Source: Phototrophicus methaneseepsis (GTDB taxonomy: Bacteria > Chloroflexota > Anaerolineae > Aggregatilineales > Phototrophicaceae). Taken from it: 64,000 nucleotides of DNA. Positions 1 through 9,861 of this stretch are shown here, piece after piece; positions within the stretch are counted from its first letter, which is position 1, and every line of letters begins with the position of its first letter. The position numbers were made by a program, and so were the translations under genes. The stretch is from NCBI RefSeq assembly GCF_015500095.1, contig NZ_CP062983.1:496001-560000 (forward strand), in the 5' to 3' direction. Under the pieces are notes generated by a model, which saw nothing but the letters and a program-made list of their open reading frames with translations, was not told where the DNA came from and did not search any database.

Positions 1-99
1 ACAGCGCGTACAAATCCCACACATGATGCATAACAGGCTTAACCATATCAGCGAACGGGCATTATGTTTAGAGGCAGCCGCCGGTCCCGTCTGTACATT

Positions 100-132
100 A
101 AAAACATCGAGCACGGCGAACCGTGCCCGATG
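100..132 (-). terminator. Rho-independent terminator of the protease gene
   Basis: On the minus strand a 12-bp stem (105-116 with 121-132, one mismatch) closes a four-base CGAA loop and is followed by five T (complement of 100-104). It lies just downstream of the stop of the secreted protease gene. Confidence 0.75.
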
Positions 133-167
133 CAAATATCGTGTGTTCAGCCGCAGGCGATTGCAGC

Positions 168-2174
168 TTATTCCGTGCCGATATGGAACACCATGATGTA
201 CTGACCGCTGCTTTCCTGATTGTAGCTGGTCATCACATAGGTGAAAGCCAGCGGATCAGTCGCATCCGGCGTATTCATGGGGATAGAGATCATCGGATCA
301 TATTCATCAGCGGTGTAGGTACGGTTACCTGCACGGCTGACGGTGCCGCCGCCAAAGGCATAGGATGTCCCCCAGCACGTATCGCCCCCGGCATCGTCAC
401 AGATCACCTGACCCGCACTGGTTTCGAAGGGTTCCATCGTATCTGTGTTGAGCAGGTACATCAGTGGGTCAAGCTGGCTTTCTGCGCCGATCATATACAG
501 CGTCGCCGGGATAGGCGATGCCAGCACATTGGGCGTAGCCGTCAGCAAGAAAGGATCGCCAATGCCATCTGCGGATGTCGCCGCCATGCCTTCCAGAACG
601 AGGACAAATTCACCCGGCAGGCGGTCATACTCACCCACGATGAAGGAGACGTTCAAAAAGTCGCTGTCGCTATGGCTAAAGCGAACGCGGGCGCTGCGGC
701 TGCTGGCGCTGACGTTACCCGTCGTCGGCAGGCTGACGCTGTAACCAGCGGCGACGGAATCATCATCAGAGCATAGTTCTGCCTGATAGGCCCCTTCACC
801 GTCGAGTGTTGGCGTCACAGCCAGAACGGGGTCATAGTCGCCAAGGCCGATCACAGTCGCCGTGTATTCAAAGCCGGGGCGCATCTGAATCACGGTGATC
901 TCAACACCATCTTGAATCGTTGTGCCATCCGGGCAGATGACGTCAACGCCTTCATAAGCCCCGCCTGATGAATCGGATTTGGTCGTTGTATCCGTACCAG
1001 CCGACACGCTATAAGGCCAGGACTCGCTAATGACATCAAAGCCCACATTATCCACACCAATGGCACCTACCATGACTGCGGTACGATCTGCAGATTCAAC
1101 CGGGAACGCAGTCAGCGGCACATAGAAAATCAGGTCGTCCCAGATGGTATTGTCATAGGTCGCTGTGATGACATCCTGCGCACTAAGACCCCCACTGGGC
1201 GTCATAAAGTCTTCAAGCTGCGCGGGGACATCTGTCAGTTCGTCCGTATCATCATAGTAGAAGAAGACACCCACCTGTAAATCGGTGCCCAGGTAACCAA
1301 TCGCCTGGACTTGCATGTGGATCGCAACGACGGCTTCGCCATTGAACTCAGCATCCCATTCCACATTGGTGATTTCAATCGACATGCCGGCATCAGAGCT
1401 GGTTGTCTCTGGGGCATCAGGATTATCAATCGTGGGGCCGGTATCGGGCTGGACGAGGCGATTTTCCACAGCCGCTTCGACAACGCTGTAAGGAATAATG
1501 CCGCTCAGGCGGGCCGCAGTCCGGTCTTCGGAACGGACGCTCGTCGGAATACCCAGCAATTCACCCTCGCCATTGGTCGCAAGGCCGCCGCTGTTCCCAG
1601 GGGCGATTTCTGCATTTGTCTGGTAGAACACGGGCATACGGGTGCTGCCGACTGTCGCATTCTGTATGGAGCTGATGAGGCCGTTCGTAAACACAAAATA
1701 GCCGTCACCAATCGTCGGGTAACCAAAAACGTAGACCTCATCCCCACGGCGGGCCTCAGCAAATTTAGTGGTATCCAGGAAAGGCAAGTCCAGGCGTGTG
1801 CGGAAGATCGCGTTACCATCAATATCGCGGTCAATTTGCAATGTAGCAAAGTCGAGCTGGAATTCACCGTAATCCAATGGGAACATCGTCTCAATGCTCG
1901 CATAATACGATGGAACAGGCAGTTCATTGGGGTCATCAAGCATCGAGATGATGAAATCATCCGCGCCCTCGACAACATGGCGGTTCGTGAAGATCAGGCC
2001 ATCTCTGGTGACAATCGTCCCCGAACCAACCCATACAGGTTCCCCACCCTGTAATGCAACGATCTGCACAACGCTCTTTGCAATTTCATCAATGGCATCG
2101 CCTTCCATTTGTGCAGATGCCACGCCCGAGATGCTCATAAGTAGCATCAAAATGAGTAAAATCCCACGCTTCAC
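168..2174 (-). CDS. Secreted trypsin-like serine protease with large C-terminal region
   Basis: 668 residues, start GTG at 2174 preceded by an AAGGGAG ribosome site. A Sec signal peptide (about residues 1-22, cut after ASA) leads into a chymotrypsin-fold domain of the HtrA/S1C type (about 28-235). The catalytic triad is visible: His66 in TNRHVV, Asp108 in LDFATL and Ser195 in PGNSGG. No PDZ domain follows. Instead there are two further extracellular modules (about 265-390 and 405-668) separated by Asp/Ser/Thr-rich linkers, which resemble no family I recognise and could bind substrate or the cell surface. It is monocistronic with its own terminator. Protease activity is well supported; its role (envelope quality control or nutrient degradation) is inference. 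Confidence 0.85.
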   Translation of the reverse strand: MKRGILLILMLLMSISGVASAQMEGDAIDEIAKSVVQIVALQGGEPVWVGSGTIVTRDGLIFTNRHVVEGADDFIISMLDDPNELPVPSYYASIETMFPLDYGEFQLDFATLQIDRDIDGNAIFRTRLDLPFLDTTKFAEARRGDEVYVFGYPTIGDGYFVFTNGLISSIQNATVGSTRMPVFYQTNAEIAPGNSGGLATNGEGELLGIPTSVRSEDRTAARLSGIIPYSVVEAAVENRLVQPDTGPTIDNPDAPETTSSDAGMSIEITNVEWDAEFNGEAVVAIHMQVQAIGYLGTDLQVGVFFYYDDTDELTDVPAQLEDFMTPSGGLSAQDVITATYDNTIWDDLIFYVPLTAFPVESADRTAVMVGAIGVDNVGFDVISESWPYSVSAGTDTTTKSDSSGGAYEGVDVICPDGTTIQDGVEITVIQMRPGFEYTATVIGLGDYDPVLAVTPTLDGEGAYQAELCSDDDSVAAGYSVSLPTTGNVSASSRSARVRFSHSDSDFLNVSFIVGEYDRLPGEFVLVLEGMAATSADGIGDPFLLTATPNVLASPIPATLYMIGAESQLDPLMYLLNTDTMEPFETSAGQVICDDAGGDTCWGTSYAFGGGTVSRAGNRTYTADEYDPMISIPMNTPDATDPLAFTYVMTSYNQESSGQYIMVFHIGTE

Positions 2175-2403
2175 GACAAACTCCCTTTTAAAGACCTGAA
2201 AAAATAACGAAAATTCGACCGGGCCACGTGACTTGCCGGGTAGTACTGGCGAACACGAATGTCCTCACAAACCAACCCTATTCATGTAGACGATCAGTCA
2301 ATTTTCACATGATTGATTATACTCTTGGAAGCAGCCTACAACTGTATAAATCCGTAAAAAGTTATTTAAAGTAATAAATATCAGCGCAGTCACACATGGC
2401 AAT

Positions 2404-2432
2404 TTGCAGACCCAGGACGATTTTACTATAGT
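2404..2432 (+). promoter_or_regulatory. Candidate sigma70-type promoter of the cyclic-nucleotide-binding gene
   Basis: TTGCAG (2404-2409), a 17-nt spacer and TATAGT (2427-2432) lie 40 nt before the start codon, with an AAGGGGG ribosome site in between. The rest of the divergent region 2175-2471 also holds a TATAAT on the minus strand (2316-2321) that may serve the protease, but I see no good -35 for it. Confidence 0.55.
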
Positions 2433-2471
2433 TAGACATCGTTCTGATTGAGTCTTCCCTAAGGGGGCAGT

Positions 2472-2909
2472 ATGGCCGCTACAATCGAAGACATTACGGA
2501 ATTCCTGGCGAAGGTGCCATTATTCAAAGAATTAAGTGATCGGCATCTTCGGCGCATCGCAAAACGCATCCGAGAACGGGATTATGAAGCCGATGAAGTC
2601 ATCGTCGAACAAGGGCAAGCCGGGATCGGGCTCTATATCATGGTCCGGGGCGAAGCCATCGTCAAACGCCAATTGCTAGATGGTACCGAACGAGAAGTAG
2701 ATCGCCTGCACCGAACCGATTTCTTTGGTGAGCTTTCCCTCCTCGATGAAGCACCCCGCACCGCTTCCGTCATCGCTGCAGAAAATGTTAAGTGTCTGGC
2801 TTTGCTCAAGCTGGACTTCCTGGAAGAGCTCGACAGAGAGCCAGAAATGGCGATTGAGATGCTCAAAGAGATGGCGCGTCGCTATCGCCGCATGATGGCC
2901 CGCATCTAG
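2472..2909 (+). CDS. Cyclic nucleotide-binding domain protein (stand-alone)
   Basis: 145 residues, essentially one CRP/PKA-type cyclic nucleotide-binding beta-barrel. The phosphate-binding cassette is clear at about residues 82-97: GELSLLDEAPRTASV carries the Gly-Glu and Arg-Thr-Ala positions that contact cyclic nucleotide. The short C-terminal helix ends in a basic stretch (MARRYRRMMARI), and no helix-turn-helix or catalytic domain follows, so this is not a complete CRP-type transcription factor. It probably acts as a cytoplasmic sensor or adaptor module. The ligand (cAMP, cGMP or none) cannot be read from sequence. Confidence 0.85.
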   Translation: MAATIEDITEFLAKVPLFKELSDRHLRRIAKRIRERDYEADEVIVEQGQAGIGLYIMVRGEAIVKRQLLDGTEREVDRLHRTDFFGELSLLDEAPRTASVIAAENVKCLALLKLDFLEELDREPEMAIEMLKEMARRYRRMMARI

Positions 2910-3117
2910 CCAGTGCTCAAACGCCTGCTGAACACGGGGTAGCTAATGCTGCCCCACCTAAACAGAAGAACCTCCGCAATATCTCTCATCTTTAGAGACC
3001 ATTTTTTTACTTTTCGAGTTCCATTTTTTGATTCACCTTCTTCTGAAATTCGTGTTCTTGAATCGTTTTTATAAACTTGAAGATACGACTTTCTCTATGG
3101 TACCGTCTTCGTTATCT

Positions 3118-3143
3118 GACAAATAACTTTGTCCGACAAATAA
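3118..3143. repeat. Direct repeat GACAAATAA x2 upstream of the CDF transporter
   Basis: GACAAATAA occurs at 3118-3126 and 3135-3143, exactly 17 bp apart, 29 bp before the transporter start. The placement suits a binding site for a regulator on one helix face, but no known operator consensus is matched. Confidence 0.3.
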
Positions 3144-3171
3144 ACGTCCACAGCCTGATGCTGTCGTATCC

Positions 3172-4191
3172 ATGAACAATACTGCATACACGAAAAAATT
3201 CGCCTATCTTTCAATTACAGCCGCTGTTGTGACCATCGCGCTGAAGATGTTCGCCTTCCTGGCGACGGGCTCGGTCGGCCTCTTATCGGATGCTATGGAA
3301 TCCCTGGTGAACCTGGCTGCGGCGATTTTCACCCTGTTCTTCCTCATCCTGGCAGCACGCCCAGCAGATGAAGAACATGCTTATGGGCATAGCAAAGCGG
3401 AGTATTTTTCAAGCAGTATTGAAGGCATGCTGATCGTCTTCGCAGCGGGCAGTATCGCCATAGCAGCGCTCAACCGCCTGGCAGAGCCGCAACCGATTGA
3501 GCAGATCGAATTCGGCGCTGTGCTGTCGATTATCTCCGCAGTGGTGAATTTCATCGTCGCCCGCACGTTGCTCAATGCCGCCGCCAAGTATGATTCCATC
3601 GCGCTAGAGGCCGATGCCCATCACCTCATGACGGATGTGTGGACATCAGCCGGCGTACTAGTGGGGGTGATCGTCGTCGTGGCGACAGGCTGGACGATTC
3701 TGGACCCCATTATCGCGCTGATTATGGCGGCCAACATCGTAAGAACAGGGGCCTTGCTGATTTATCGCTCTGCACAGGGGCTGATGGACCGAGGCCTGCC
3801 GGATGACCAGCGTAAAAGCATTGTGGATATTCTTGAAGGCTATGTGGCGACACAACAAATCCAATATCATGCACTGCGCACGCGCCAGGCAGGCATGCGG
3901 CGGTTCGTCTCCATGCACATCCTGGTACCGGGCCATTGGACTGTCCAGGCTGGGCATAACTTGTTGGAGCGGATTGAAGATGATGTGCGAGAACGCATCC
4001 CGGAGGTCACGGTATTCACGCATTTGGAGCCGCAGAATGACCCCAAATCCTGGCAGGATACGGACCTCGACCGCAGCGAAGCACCGGAAGTGCTGCCAGA
4101 AGTACCCGGCCTAAAAGGCGCACAAGACAATCCTTCAGAAGCACCACCACAAGCGTCATCACCCCCAAATGCCGGAGAGGTTCTTCTTTAG
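3172..4191 (+). CDS. Cation diffusion facilitator (CDF) family divalent metal transporter
   Basis: 339 residues with six predicted membrane helices in the first ~210 residues and a cytoplasmic ferredoxin-like ZT dimer domain (about 215-290), then a Pro/Glu-rich tail. CDF proteins export Zn, Fe, Mn or Cd in exchange for protons. Helix 5 carries the metal-site H-xxx-D pattern (HHLMTD). Helix 2 has DAMESLVN where Zn transporters such as YiiP have D-xxx-D, so metal preference may differ. No strong ribosome site precedes the ATG. It converges on the lipoprotein gene downstream. Family assignment is firm; substrate is open. Confidence 0.88.
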   Translation: MNNTAYTKKFAYLSITAAVVTIALKMFAFLATGSVGLLSDAMESLVNLAAAIFTLFFLILAARPADEEHAYGHSKAEYFSSSIEGMLIVFAAGSIAIAALNRLAEPQPIEQIEFGAVLSIISAVVNFIVARTLLNAAAKYDSIALEADAHHLMTDVWTSAGVLVGVIVVVATGWTILDPIIALIMAANIVRTGALLIYRSAQGLMDRGLPDDQRKSIVDILEGYVATQQIQYHALRTRQAGMRRFVSMHILVPGHWTVQAGHNLLERIEDDVRERIPEVTVFTHLEPQNDPKSWQDTDLDRSEAPEVLPEVPGLKGAQDNPSEAPPQASSPPNAGEVLL

Positions 4192-4214
4192 GGCGATTAC
4201 GCTTTTCACGGGCA

Positions 4215-5402
4215 TTATTGAGGGCGGGTCGTGAGCATTTTAAGATCATTGCGTTCATCAGCCCAGGCCAACGTCAGGTAGAGGGCCCTGTCAGTGGCAA
4301 TAGAGGGCGCACGCAAAGGATTACCTGCTGCCAGCGATTGGCTGCCGACCACATGGCCGCCCTGCAAATACACAATGCCAATACGACCATGCCCCGCTGT
4401 TGCCAACGGCACACTGCGATGCTGCCCTGGTAGGGGCCGTGCCAGAGAGACGAACGTCAGGCTGCGGGTGGGGTCGCTATCACTGGCGACAGCCACAACG
4501 CCGGAGTTGAACCCTGTCTGAAAAGTGCTTTCTGTATCCGTCGTATAAGCGAGCCGCTGCGGCTGGGACCATATCTGGCTGGCCTTATCGCCGCTGGCCC
4601 ACCAGGTTTCCCAGGTGCCATCCCCCCGGCTGATCTGCCAGATGACATAGGCGTGCGTTTCGTCCATTGCTGCATAGAAAGCATCGACATAATCGCCACG
4701 TGCCAGCGGCACATCCGCCGCAATCACCATGGGGTTTTCAATCACAGCGCCGACCAACCGCCCTTGCAGCAAGTCCCCCTGCCACAGCCAATACAACCAC
4801 ACATTGCCCCCGGCATCCGTCACCAGGGCCGGATGCGAGACATTCTCCGCGACTTTTTCCGAGAAAGCAGGCCGTCCCTGCCCGTCGATGATGTTGGTAT
4901 AGAGCACTGGCTCGCTGACGAAGCCTTCCGTCCATACAACTTGAATCGCGCTATTTGCCAACGTCGTAGCGGCATAGTCAAATGTGTCCTCGCGCGAGAG
5001 CGTAATAGGCCCCGTCACCGCGACGAGGTCCGGCGAGAAAGTCCCGGCGCGCAGGCGTGGCCCCTCATCAAGGAGGGTATCCATCCACAGGATATGTGCA
5101 TTTTCTTGTAAGGCAGGGTATGCGCTGTGGTGATAAGCCTGGGTGGTGGGCAGGGCTAAAATCGTTGCTGCTTTGCGGAAGGTAGCAGCGTACAACCTGG
5201 CCGCCTCTGCATCCGCGCCGGACCATGCAAAGAGCGTTTGCGCCCCATCAGCGACGACAGCGGGCGGCTCAAAATGAGCGCTGGTACCTACTGTGGTGAC
5301 AGGGGACCATATCGCTGGCGATTGTGCAGGCTGGCAAGCGACCAGCATCAGCCCAAGACAGAGGCCCACCACATAAAAACTACCCCGCGCAAGCCCTCGC
5401 AT
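4215..5402 (-). CDS. Secreted lipoprotein, probable beta-propeller-like repeat protein
   Basis: 395 residues. The N-terminus has a lipoprotein signal with lipobox LVAC (Cys about residue 23), so it is probably anchored to the outer face of the membrane. The mature part shows at least six Trp-centred strand motifs at roughly regular spacing (LFAWSGAD, HILWMDT, VVWTEGF, WLYWLWQGD, YVIWQISRGDG, LTLAWADERND), the look of BNR/sialidase-like propeller blades. No catalytic signature is visible. Its ATG overlaps the TAA of the upstream lipoprotein gene by one base, so the pair is translationally coupled. Function unknown. Confidence 0.7.
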   Translation of the reverse strand: MRGLARGSFYVVGLCLGLMLVACQPAQSPAIWSPVTTVGTSAHFEPPAVVADGAQTLFAWSGADAEAARLYAATFRKAATILALPTTQAYHHSAYPALQENAHILWMDTLLDEGPRLRAGTFSPDLVAVTGPITLSREDTFDYAATTLANSAIQVVWTEGFVSEPVLYTNIIDGQGRPAFSEKVAENVSHPALVTDAGGNVWLYWLWQGDLLQGRLVGAVIENPMVIAADVPLARGDYVDAFYAAMDETHAYVIWQISRGDGTWETWWASGDKASQIWSQPQRLAYTTDTESTFQTGFNSGVVAVASDSDPTRSLTFVSLARPLPGQHRSVPLATAGHGRIGIVYLQGGHVVGSQSLAAGNPLRAPSIATDRALYLTLAWADERNDLKMLTTRPQ

Positions 5403-5818
5403 TATTCAGGGGCCAGTACATCAACATTGAGCACTGCCGCGTCACTGGGCGTCTCATCCGGGCGATAGGCAATCGCTTCGATCACATGCCGCCCTGGCCC
5501 GCTGGCACGCCAGTTCATCGTCACACGGAAGACGTTCACCGGGCCTTCTTCCTGTGGCGTGGCGGAGTTGACTTCGACCTCATCAATCAAGAGCACAATG
5601 CGGGCAATGCCCTGCGATTCATCCCGCGCCACAATATCAATGTTAAACTCCGTGCCTTCGATAATCTGCACGTTATTGGGGGGCTCCAGGATTTCCGCAC
5701 GGGGTAAATCAGGCGTTGGGATAGGTGTCGGCAGTCTATCCGCCGTGGTCAGGTTGCAGCCTGCAAGGACGAAGGTGATCCCTATCAGGCGCAGCAACGA
5801 GTTGAAGAAAACGCGCAT
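5402..5818 (-). CDS. Small lipoprotein with Ig-like fold
   Basis: 138 residues with lipobox LAGC (Cys about 21), a Pro/Thr-rich spacer, then one beta-rich domain (about 40-138). The pattern (ILEPPNNVQIIEGTEFNI, then alternating hydrophobic strands and GPGRHVIEAIAY) is typical of bacterial Ig-like domains that follow a lipid anchor. First gene of a two-gene minus-strand operon with the propeller-like lipoprotein, with which it may form an extracytoplasmic complex. Function otherwise unknown. Confidence 0.7.
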   Translation of the reverse strand: MRVFFNSLLRLIGITFVLAGCNLTTADRLPTPIPTPDLPRAEILEPPNNVQIIEGTEFNIDIVARDESQGIARIVLLIDEVEVNSATPQEEGPVNVFRVTMNWRASGPGRHVIEAIAYRPDETPSDAAVLNVDVLAPE

Positions 5819-6052
5819 AGTTGCTCTGCTCAGGTGCTAACGTAAACACAATGCTCACATTATGCGGAAGGCCAACAAGCGACGCAAGCGCTAATTACCA
5901 TGCGCCATGCCCACGATCAAACCACCCGCAGCGCCGATTTAGGCCAAAACGCCCTGGGACAGCTCAGAGCCTGCTGTTACGATACAGGCACAATGCCCCC
6001 ACACAAAAATAGAGAAGGGGCGCGGATTTACCGACAGCAAGAGAGGCCACCT

Positions 6053-6823
6053 GTGCGCGTTGATATACTGACCCTGTTCCCTGGCATGTTCGCCCCCATG
6101 CACGAAAGCATGATGTGGAAAGCCCAGGACCGGGGGTTACTCGATTTTCATACGCATGACATCCGAGATTGGACCACAGACCGTCATCGTACGGTTGACG
6201 ACACGCCTTATGGCGGTGGTGGTGGCATGGTCCTGAAGGCGGACATCCTCGTACCAGCCATAGAAGCGACCCGCGGCGAGACGAACGCCCCCGTCATCCT
6301 GATGTCCCCACAAGGGCGTGTCTTTAAGCATGAGATTGCCCATGAACTGGCCCAACACGAGCATCTGGTCATCGTCTGCGGGCATTATGAAGGCTTTGAC
6401 GAGCGTATACGGGCACTCGTCGCCACGGATGAAATCAGCATTGGGGATTATGTGCTCACAAGCGGCGAACTGGCCGCGATGGTCGTCGTTGATGCGGTCG
6501 TGCGCTTGCTGCCTGGTGTGCTCGGTGCGGAAACAGGCGCAGAGACAGATAGCCATGCGGATGGTTTGCTGGAAGGGCCTCACTATACGCGCCCGGCGGA
6601 ATTTCGCGGATTAGGGGTGCCCGATGTGCTCAAGAGTGGCAATCATGGCGCTGTGGATGCGTGGCGACGCGAGCAAGCCCTGCGCCGCACATGGGAAAAG
6701 CGACCAGACCTTTTGGAGCGTGCACCCATCACAGATAAAGAACGTGCGCTGTTGGCACGCTGGGAGTTAGAACGCACTTTCGATACGCAAATCGCCCCTG
6801 ATGGCGATGATGATGCAACGTAA
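6053..6823 (+). CDS. trmD: tRNA (guanine37-N1)-methyltransferase TrmD
   Basis: 256 residues when started at GTG 6053. It uses S-adenosylmethionine to methylate G37 next to the anticodon, preventing +1 frameshifting. The N-terminus [13 protein letters not shown] matches the usual TrmD start, so the in-frame ATGs upstream (from 5900) are probably not used; AGAGAGG sits before the GTG. Diagnostic motifs: [12 protein letters not shown], the knotted SAM site ([25 protein letters not shown]) and [12 protein letters not shown]. The C-terminal helical domain ([16 protein letters not shown]) is complete. It stands alone here, without rpsP, rimM or rplS. Confidence 0.95.
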   Translation: MRVDILTLFPGMFAPMHESMMWKAQDRGLLDFHTHDIRDWTTDRHRTVDDTPYGGGGGMVLKADILVPAIEATRGETNAPVILMSPQGRVFKHEIAHELAQHEHLVIVCGHYEGFDERIRALVATDEISIGDYVLTSGELAAMVVVDAVVRLLPGVLGAETGAETDSHADGLLEGPHYTRPAEFRGLGVPDVLKSGNHGAVDAWRREQALRRTWEKRPDLLERAPITDKERALLARWELERTFDTQIAPDGDDDAT

Positions 6824-7038
6824 CCGCTAGGACCATAGTCCTGATTATTTAGCCTGAACGGACCCTTAAGGGACTTAGCTCCCCAAACAAAACAAACCAT
6901 GCTATGATCAATCAGAGAAGAAACTGTACAGCAGAGAAGCACTCACACTTATCGAAATCCGTCTGGCAGCACTCGATGACCCTGCCAGAGGTTAGTAGTA
7001 AGAGTTTGAACGCGTTGTAAGCGCGCAGAGAGAGAAAC

Positions 7039-7440
7039 ATGGCGCAACAATTCCGCAGCGAGGCGTTGGAAAGCGAGCTAAAAAAGCTGCACGACATCGT
7101 AGATGGCATTAAAGCCACGGTGATTGTGAACATCGATGGGTTGTTGGTTGCTGCTTACCCGGCCCAGGATGATGAAAATCCGCATCATAACCCGACGAGC
7201 AGCCCACAGGTTGCCGCGATGTCCGCGACATTGATAGGCCTTGCAGAAAAGACGCTGGGGCGGCTGGCCCAGGGGGACCTGGAGCGGCTGTTGATGCAGG
7301 GTGAAGAAGGCACGATGGTTGTGTATCCAGCAGGGCGCGCCGCTGTCGCGGTGCTGGTCGATAAGCAAGCCCATATGGCCCGCGTCCTCTATGCAACCCA
7401 ACAAGCCGCTGAAGAAATCACCCGCATTCTGGGCAACTAA
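7039..7440 (+). CDS. Roadblock/LC7 domain protein
   Basis: 133 residues covering a single Roadblock/LC7 alpha-beta domain (ATVIVNIDGLLVAAYP near the start; MSATLIGLAEKTLGRL; then two strands, GTMVVYPAG and AAVAVLVDK). Such proteins (MglB-like) typically dimerise and modulate small Ras-like GTPases. No GTPase gene is adjacent, so its partner must be elsewhere. A start-proximal ribosome site (AGAGAGAAAC) precedes the ATG and a terminator follows. A signalling role is inferred from family. Confidence 0.8.
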   Translation: MAQQFRSEALESELKKLHDIVDGIKATVIVNIDGLLVAAYPAQDDENPHHNPTSSPQVAAMSATLIGLAEKTLGRLAQGDLERLLMQGEEGTMVVYPAGRAAVAVLVDKQAHMARVLYATQQAAEEITRILGN

Positions 7441-7481
7441 ACGCCCCCACCACACGGACCTCATAACGCAAACCATATAAG

Positions 7482-7501
7482 AGCCGCCATCGGTGGCTTT
7501 T
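7482..7501 (+). terminator. Terminator after the Roadblock gene
   Basis: Seven-bp stem (7482-7488 with 7492-7498, one G-U) with an ATC loop and a run of four T, 42 bp after the stop. Confidence 0.55.
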
Positions 7502-7567
7502 GGCTACCTTATTTCATTTTTCAGCTTCAAGGGTTATCAGGGCCTATGAAAGGGACTATAAAAGGAG

Positions 7568-8206
7568 CTATGAACGCGACTCAAAAGCCACCCGGAAGGT
7601 GAGGTTGCCTAAACGGACGCGGTCGCCATCATGAAGGCGCTGTGGCTGCTCAGCCTCTAAGGCCTGGTCGTTGATATAAGTGCCGTTACGGCTGCCCAGA
7701 TCGACAAGCTCAAGCGTGTTTTGGCCACGACGCACAAGTGCATGGCGGCGGCTCAGCCCTAGACGATAGGCACCATATTGTGTCAGGTCAATATCCGGCG
7801 CGTAATCCGTCACTTTATCACTACGCCCGATGACCATCTCACCCGTAGGATCAACGACGTAAACTTCACTTTCTGCAAGGATGAGGTGCAGAATGTGCGC
7901 ATCACTGAATAAATCTGAGCGCTTTTGTGAGGGTTCCGTTGTGTCTTCGGATAATGTCGCTGGCTTTGGTTGCTGGATGATGGTGGTTTGCTGCTGCTTC
8001 ATACGCAATGCCTGGGCCGCAGCTTCTTTCAAATCATAGGTCGTTTGATTATCAATCAACCCGGATTCTCCCTCGCTGCCCTGCTTTGCTTCGTACTCCT
8101 GCAACATACGCAAAGCTTCTGCGGCGTGCTCACGCACATCACGTGTGATGTCATCCGCATTAGGCAGCGGATCAGGAATACTTGAATCGTCATTGCGAAA
8201 AAGCAT
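7568..8206 (-). CDS. FHA domain protein
   Basis: 212 residues. The first ~110 are hydrophilic and probably disordered or helical (Glu/Gln/Ala-rich). The C-terminal forkhead-associated domain (about 125-205) has all phosphothreonine-binding signatures: VIGRSDK, LSRRHALVR, DLGSRNGTYIN. FHA domains read Thr phosphorylation by Ser/Thr kinases, so a Hanks-type kinase elsewhere is expected. Start chosen at the ATG with GAAGAG upstream. It has no membrane segment and no linked kinase. Confidence 0.88.
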   Translation of the reverse strand: MLFRNDDSSIPDPLPNADDITRDVREHAAEALRMLQEYEAKQGSEGESGLIDNQTTYDLKEAAAQALRMKQQQTTIIQQPKPATLSEDTTEPSQKRSDLFSDAHILHLILAESEVYVVDPTGEMVIGRSDKVTDYAPDIDLTQYGAYRLGLSRRHALVRRGQNTLELVDLGSRNGTYINDQALEAEQPQRLHDGDRVRLGNLTFRVAFESRS

Positions 8207-8353
8207 ACTACTCTTCAGTTTGTACTCAATCGTTCGGCGTCAACAAATGCATTCTATCAGAGTTTTGCGCTGGCGCACAACAGGCCAATCGCATTTTGTC
8301 GGTTGAGAGTTTCTTAGATTTATTCAGATTTGGATGGAGTTATAGCCTCTCGT

Positions 8354-9601
8354 TTATGCACCCGCGGCATTTTGTGTTTTACGTTTGCGCTTCTGGCTTT
8401 TATCGAGCGTCTCTGGCACGAACAAACCAAAGATGAGCACTGCCCCCAGGCCAGAGGCAGCCATTGCCAGGGCCGCCGCGTTGAGCGTCAGGGCGTCTGC
8501 AACGCCCCCAACGATGATAGGCGCACCTGTAAAACCGCCATCCCCAATCAATCGCCAGATGCCCAGGAACTCGCTGCGCGTCGCAGGGGGTGCCAGGTCG
8601 GAGCCTAACGTCATCATGGTGCCACTGCCTAACCCATTGCCGAACCCCAACAGCGCCGCCACAAGCATCAGCCCGGCAAAGCTCGTCACCAACGGCAGCA
8701 GCAGCATCGCCACGGCCTGAATGCCAAAGCACGGGATGATTGCCCACTTACGCCCGAAGCGATCCATAATGATCCCCGCCGGGAAAAACAACAACACATC
8801 CAACGCAGAGGCAACACTCAGCACGAGGCCAATATCATCGACATTCAGGCCCAACAGGTCCCGCCCAATCAGCGGCAGCAGGACTTTACGCGACTGGCGA
8901 ATCATCTGTGCCAGCAGAGAAGCCATCCCCGCAACGGTCAGGATACGCCAGCTGTCGCGCAGCGTCGTCCATAGTGGGCTGCCGCTGACGTGCTGCGACT
9001 GCCCATGTTCGTCCATGTCGTTGACGTCGTGATGCTCTACAAAGAACAACACCACCAGGAAGACGAGTACGCCAATCAGCGCATAGATGGGGAAAGCCGC
9101 CCGCAAGCCGAACTGCGCCCCCAGGTAGCCACCCAATGCAGGGCCAATCAAGTTACCGATGCGCATCACCCCACCATAGACGGAAATCGCCCGTCCACGC
9201 CTCGTAACCGTGACGTTTTGTGCCAGGTAGGTATGCTGTGCCACCATGAACAGGCTGCGGCTGAAACCGCCAATCAACTGCATAGCGATCACCACCAGGA
9301 CCGATGTCGCCCAGATGAGCGGCAGAAGCGAGATAGCAATCCCGGCAGCGCCAATGAGCATGACATTTTTGCCACCATATTTGCGCAGCAATACGCCTGC
9401 TGGCACATCACCGATGAGCTGTCCAAGCCCTTCGGCTGCCAGAACCAGCCCCACAAGGCTATAAGATGCGCCGAACTCCGTTGCATATAAGGGCATGATC
9501 GGCTGCATCATACCAACGCCGATCGCAATGAGGAACCAGGGTAAGTACAACGAAATGATAATCGGTCTTTGACGAACTGCCGTGACAGTGCGGTTGAGCA
9601 T
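8354..9601 (-). CDS. Major facilitator superfamily transporter
   Basis: About 415 residues from ATG 9601; the frame stays open upstream to 9688, but that extension (Cys/Arg-rich) does not look like part of an MFS protein. Twelve hydrophobic helices are apparent. Between helices 2 and 3 the motif-A-like GQLIGDVPAGVLLRKYGGK is present, and a second copy (MDRFGRK) marks the start of the C-terminal half. The family moves sugars, drugs or metabolites by proton coupling; the sequence most resembles drug-efflux-type members. The ligand cannot be told. Confidence 0.85.
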   Translation of the reverse strand: MLNRTVTAVRQRPIIISLYLPWFLIAIGVGMMQPIMPLYATEFGASYSLVGLVLAAEGLGQLIGDVPAGVLLRKYGGKNVMLIGAAGIAISLLPLIWATSVLVVIAMQLIGGFSRSLFMVAQHTYLAQNVTVTRRGRAISVYGGVMRIGNLIGPALGGYLGAQFGLRAAFPIYALIGVLVFLVVLFFVEHHDVNDMDEHGQSQHVSGSPLWTTLRDSWRILTVAGMASLLAQMIRQSRKVLLPLIGRDLLGLNVDDIGLVLSVASALDVLLFFPAGIIMDRFGRKWAIIPCFGIQAVAMLLLPLVTSFAGLMLVAALLGFGNGLGSGTMMTLGSDLAPPATRSEFLGIWRLIGDGGFTGAPIIVGGVADALTLNAAALAMAASGLGAVLIFGLFVPETLDKSQKRKRKTQNAAGA

Positions 9602-9861
9602 AACAGCTTCATTCCTTAACTGGGTTTCCCCATTATGCCCGCATCTGCCTATATAGAAATAGCCAATCCGACTTGAGCATATAGACAATTTTTATCTGAA
9701 TCATGTATGTGGGATGCCTATTCAGACGTATAATTAGATGATGGATCATGAGAAGATTGAGCCAGAATCTTGGGACAGTCGTCACTTTCTCTTACAATGA
9801 GCCGTAAGATGACTATCGGCCTGGGCGTCAATAGCCTAGATGGACGAGGAGCAATGAGATT

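Noticed and set aside
5900-6052. In-frame upstream ATG for trmD
   Set aside because: TrmD homology begins at GTG 6053; the extra 51 codons look unlike any TrmD and would lengthen it beyond the family norm.
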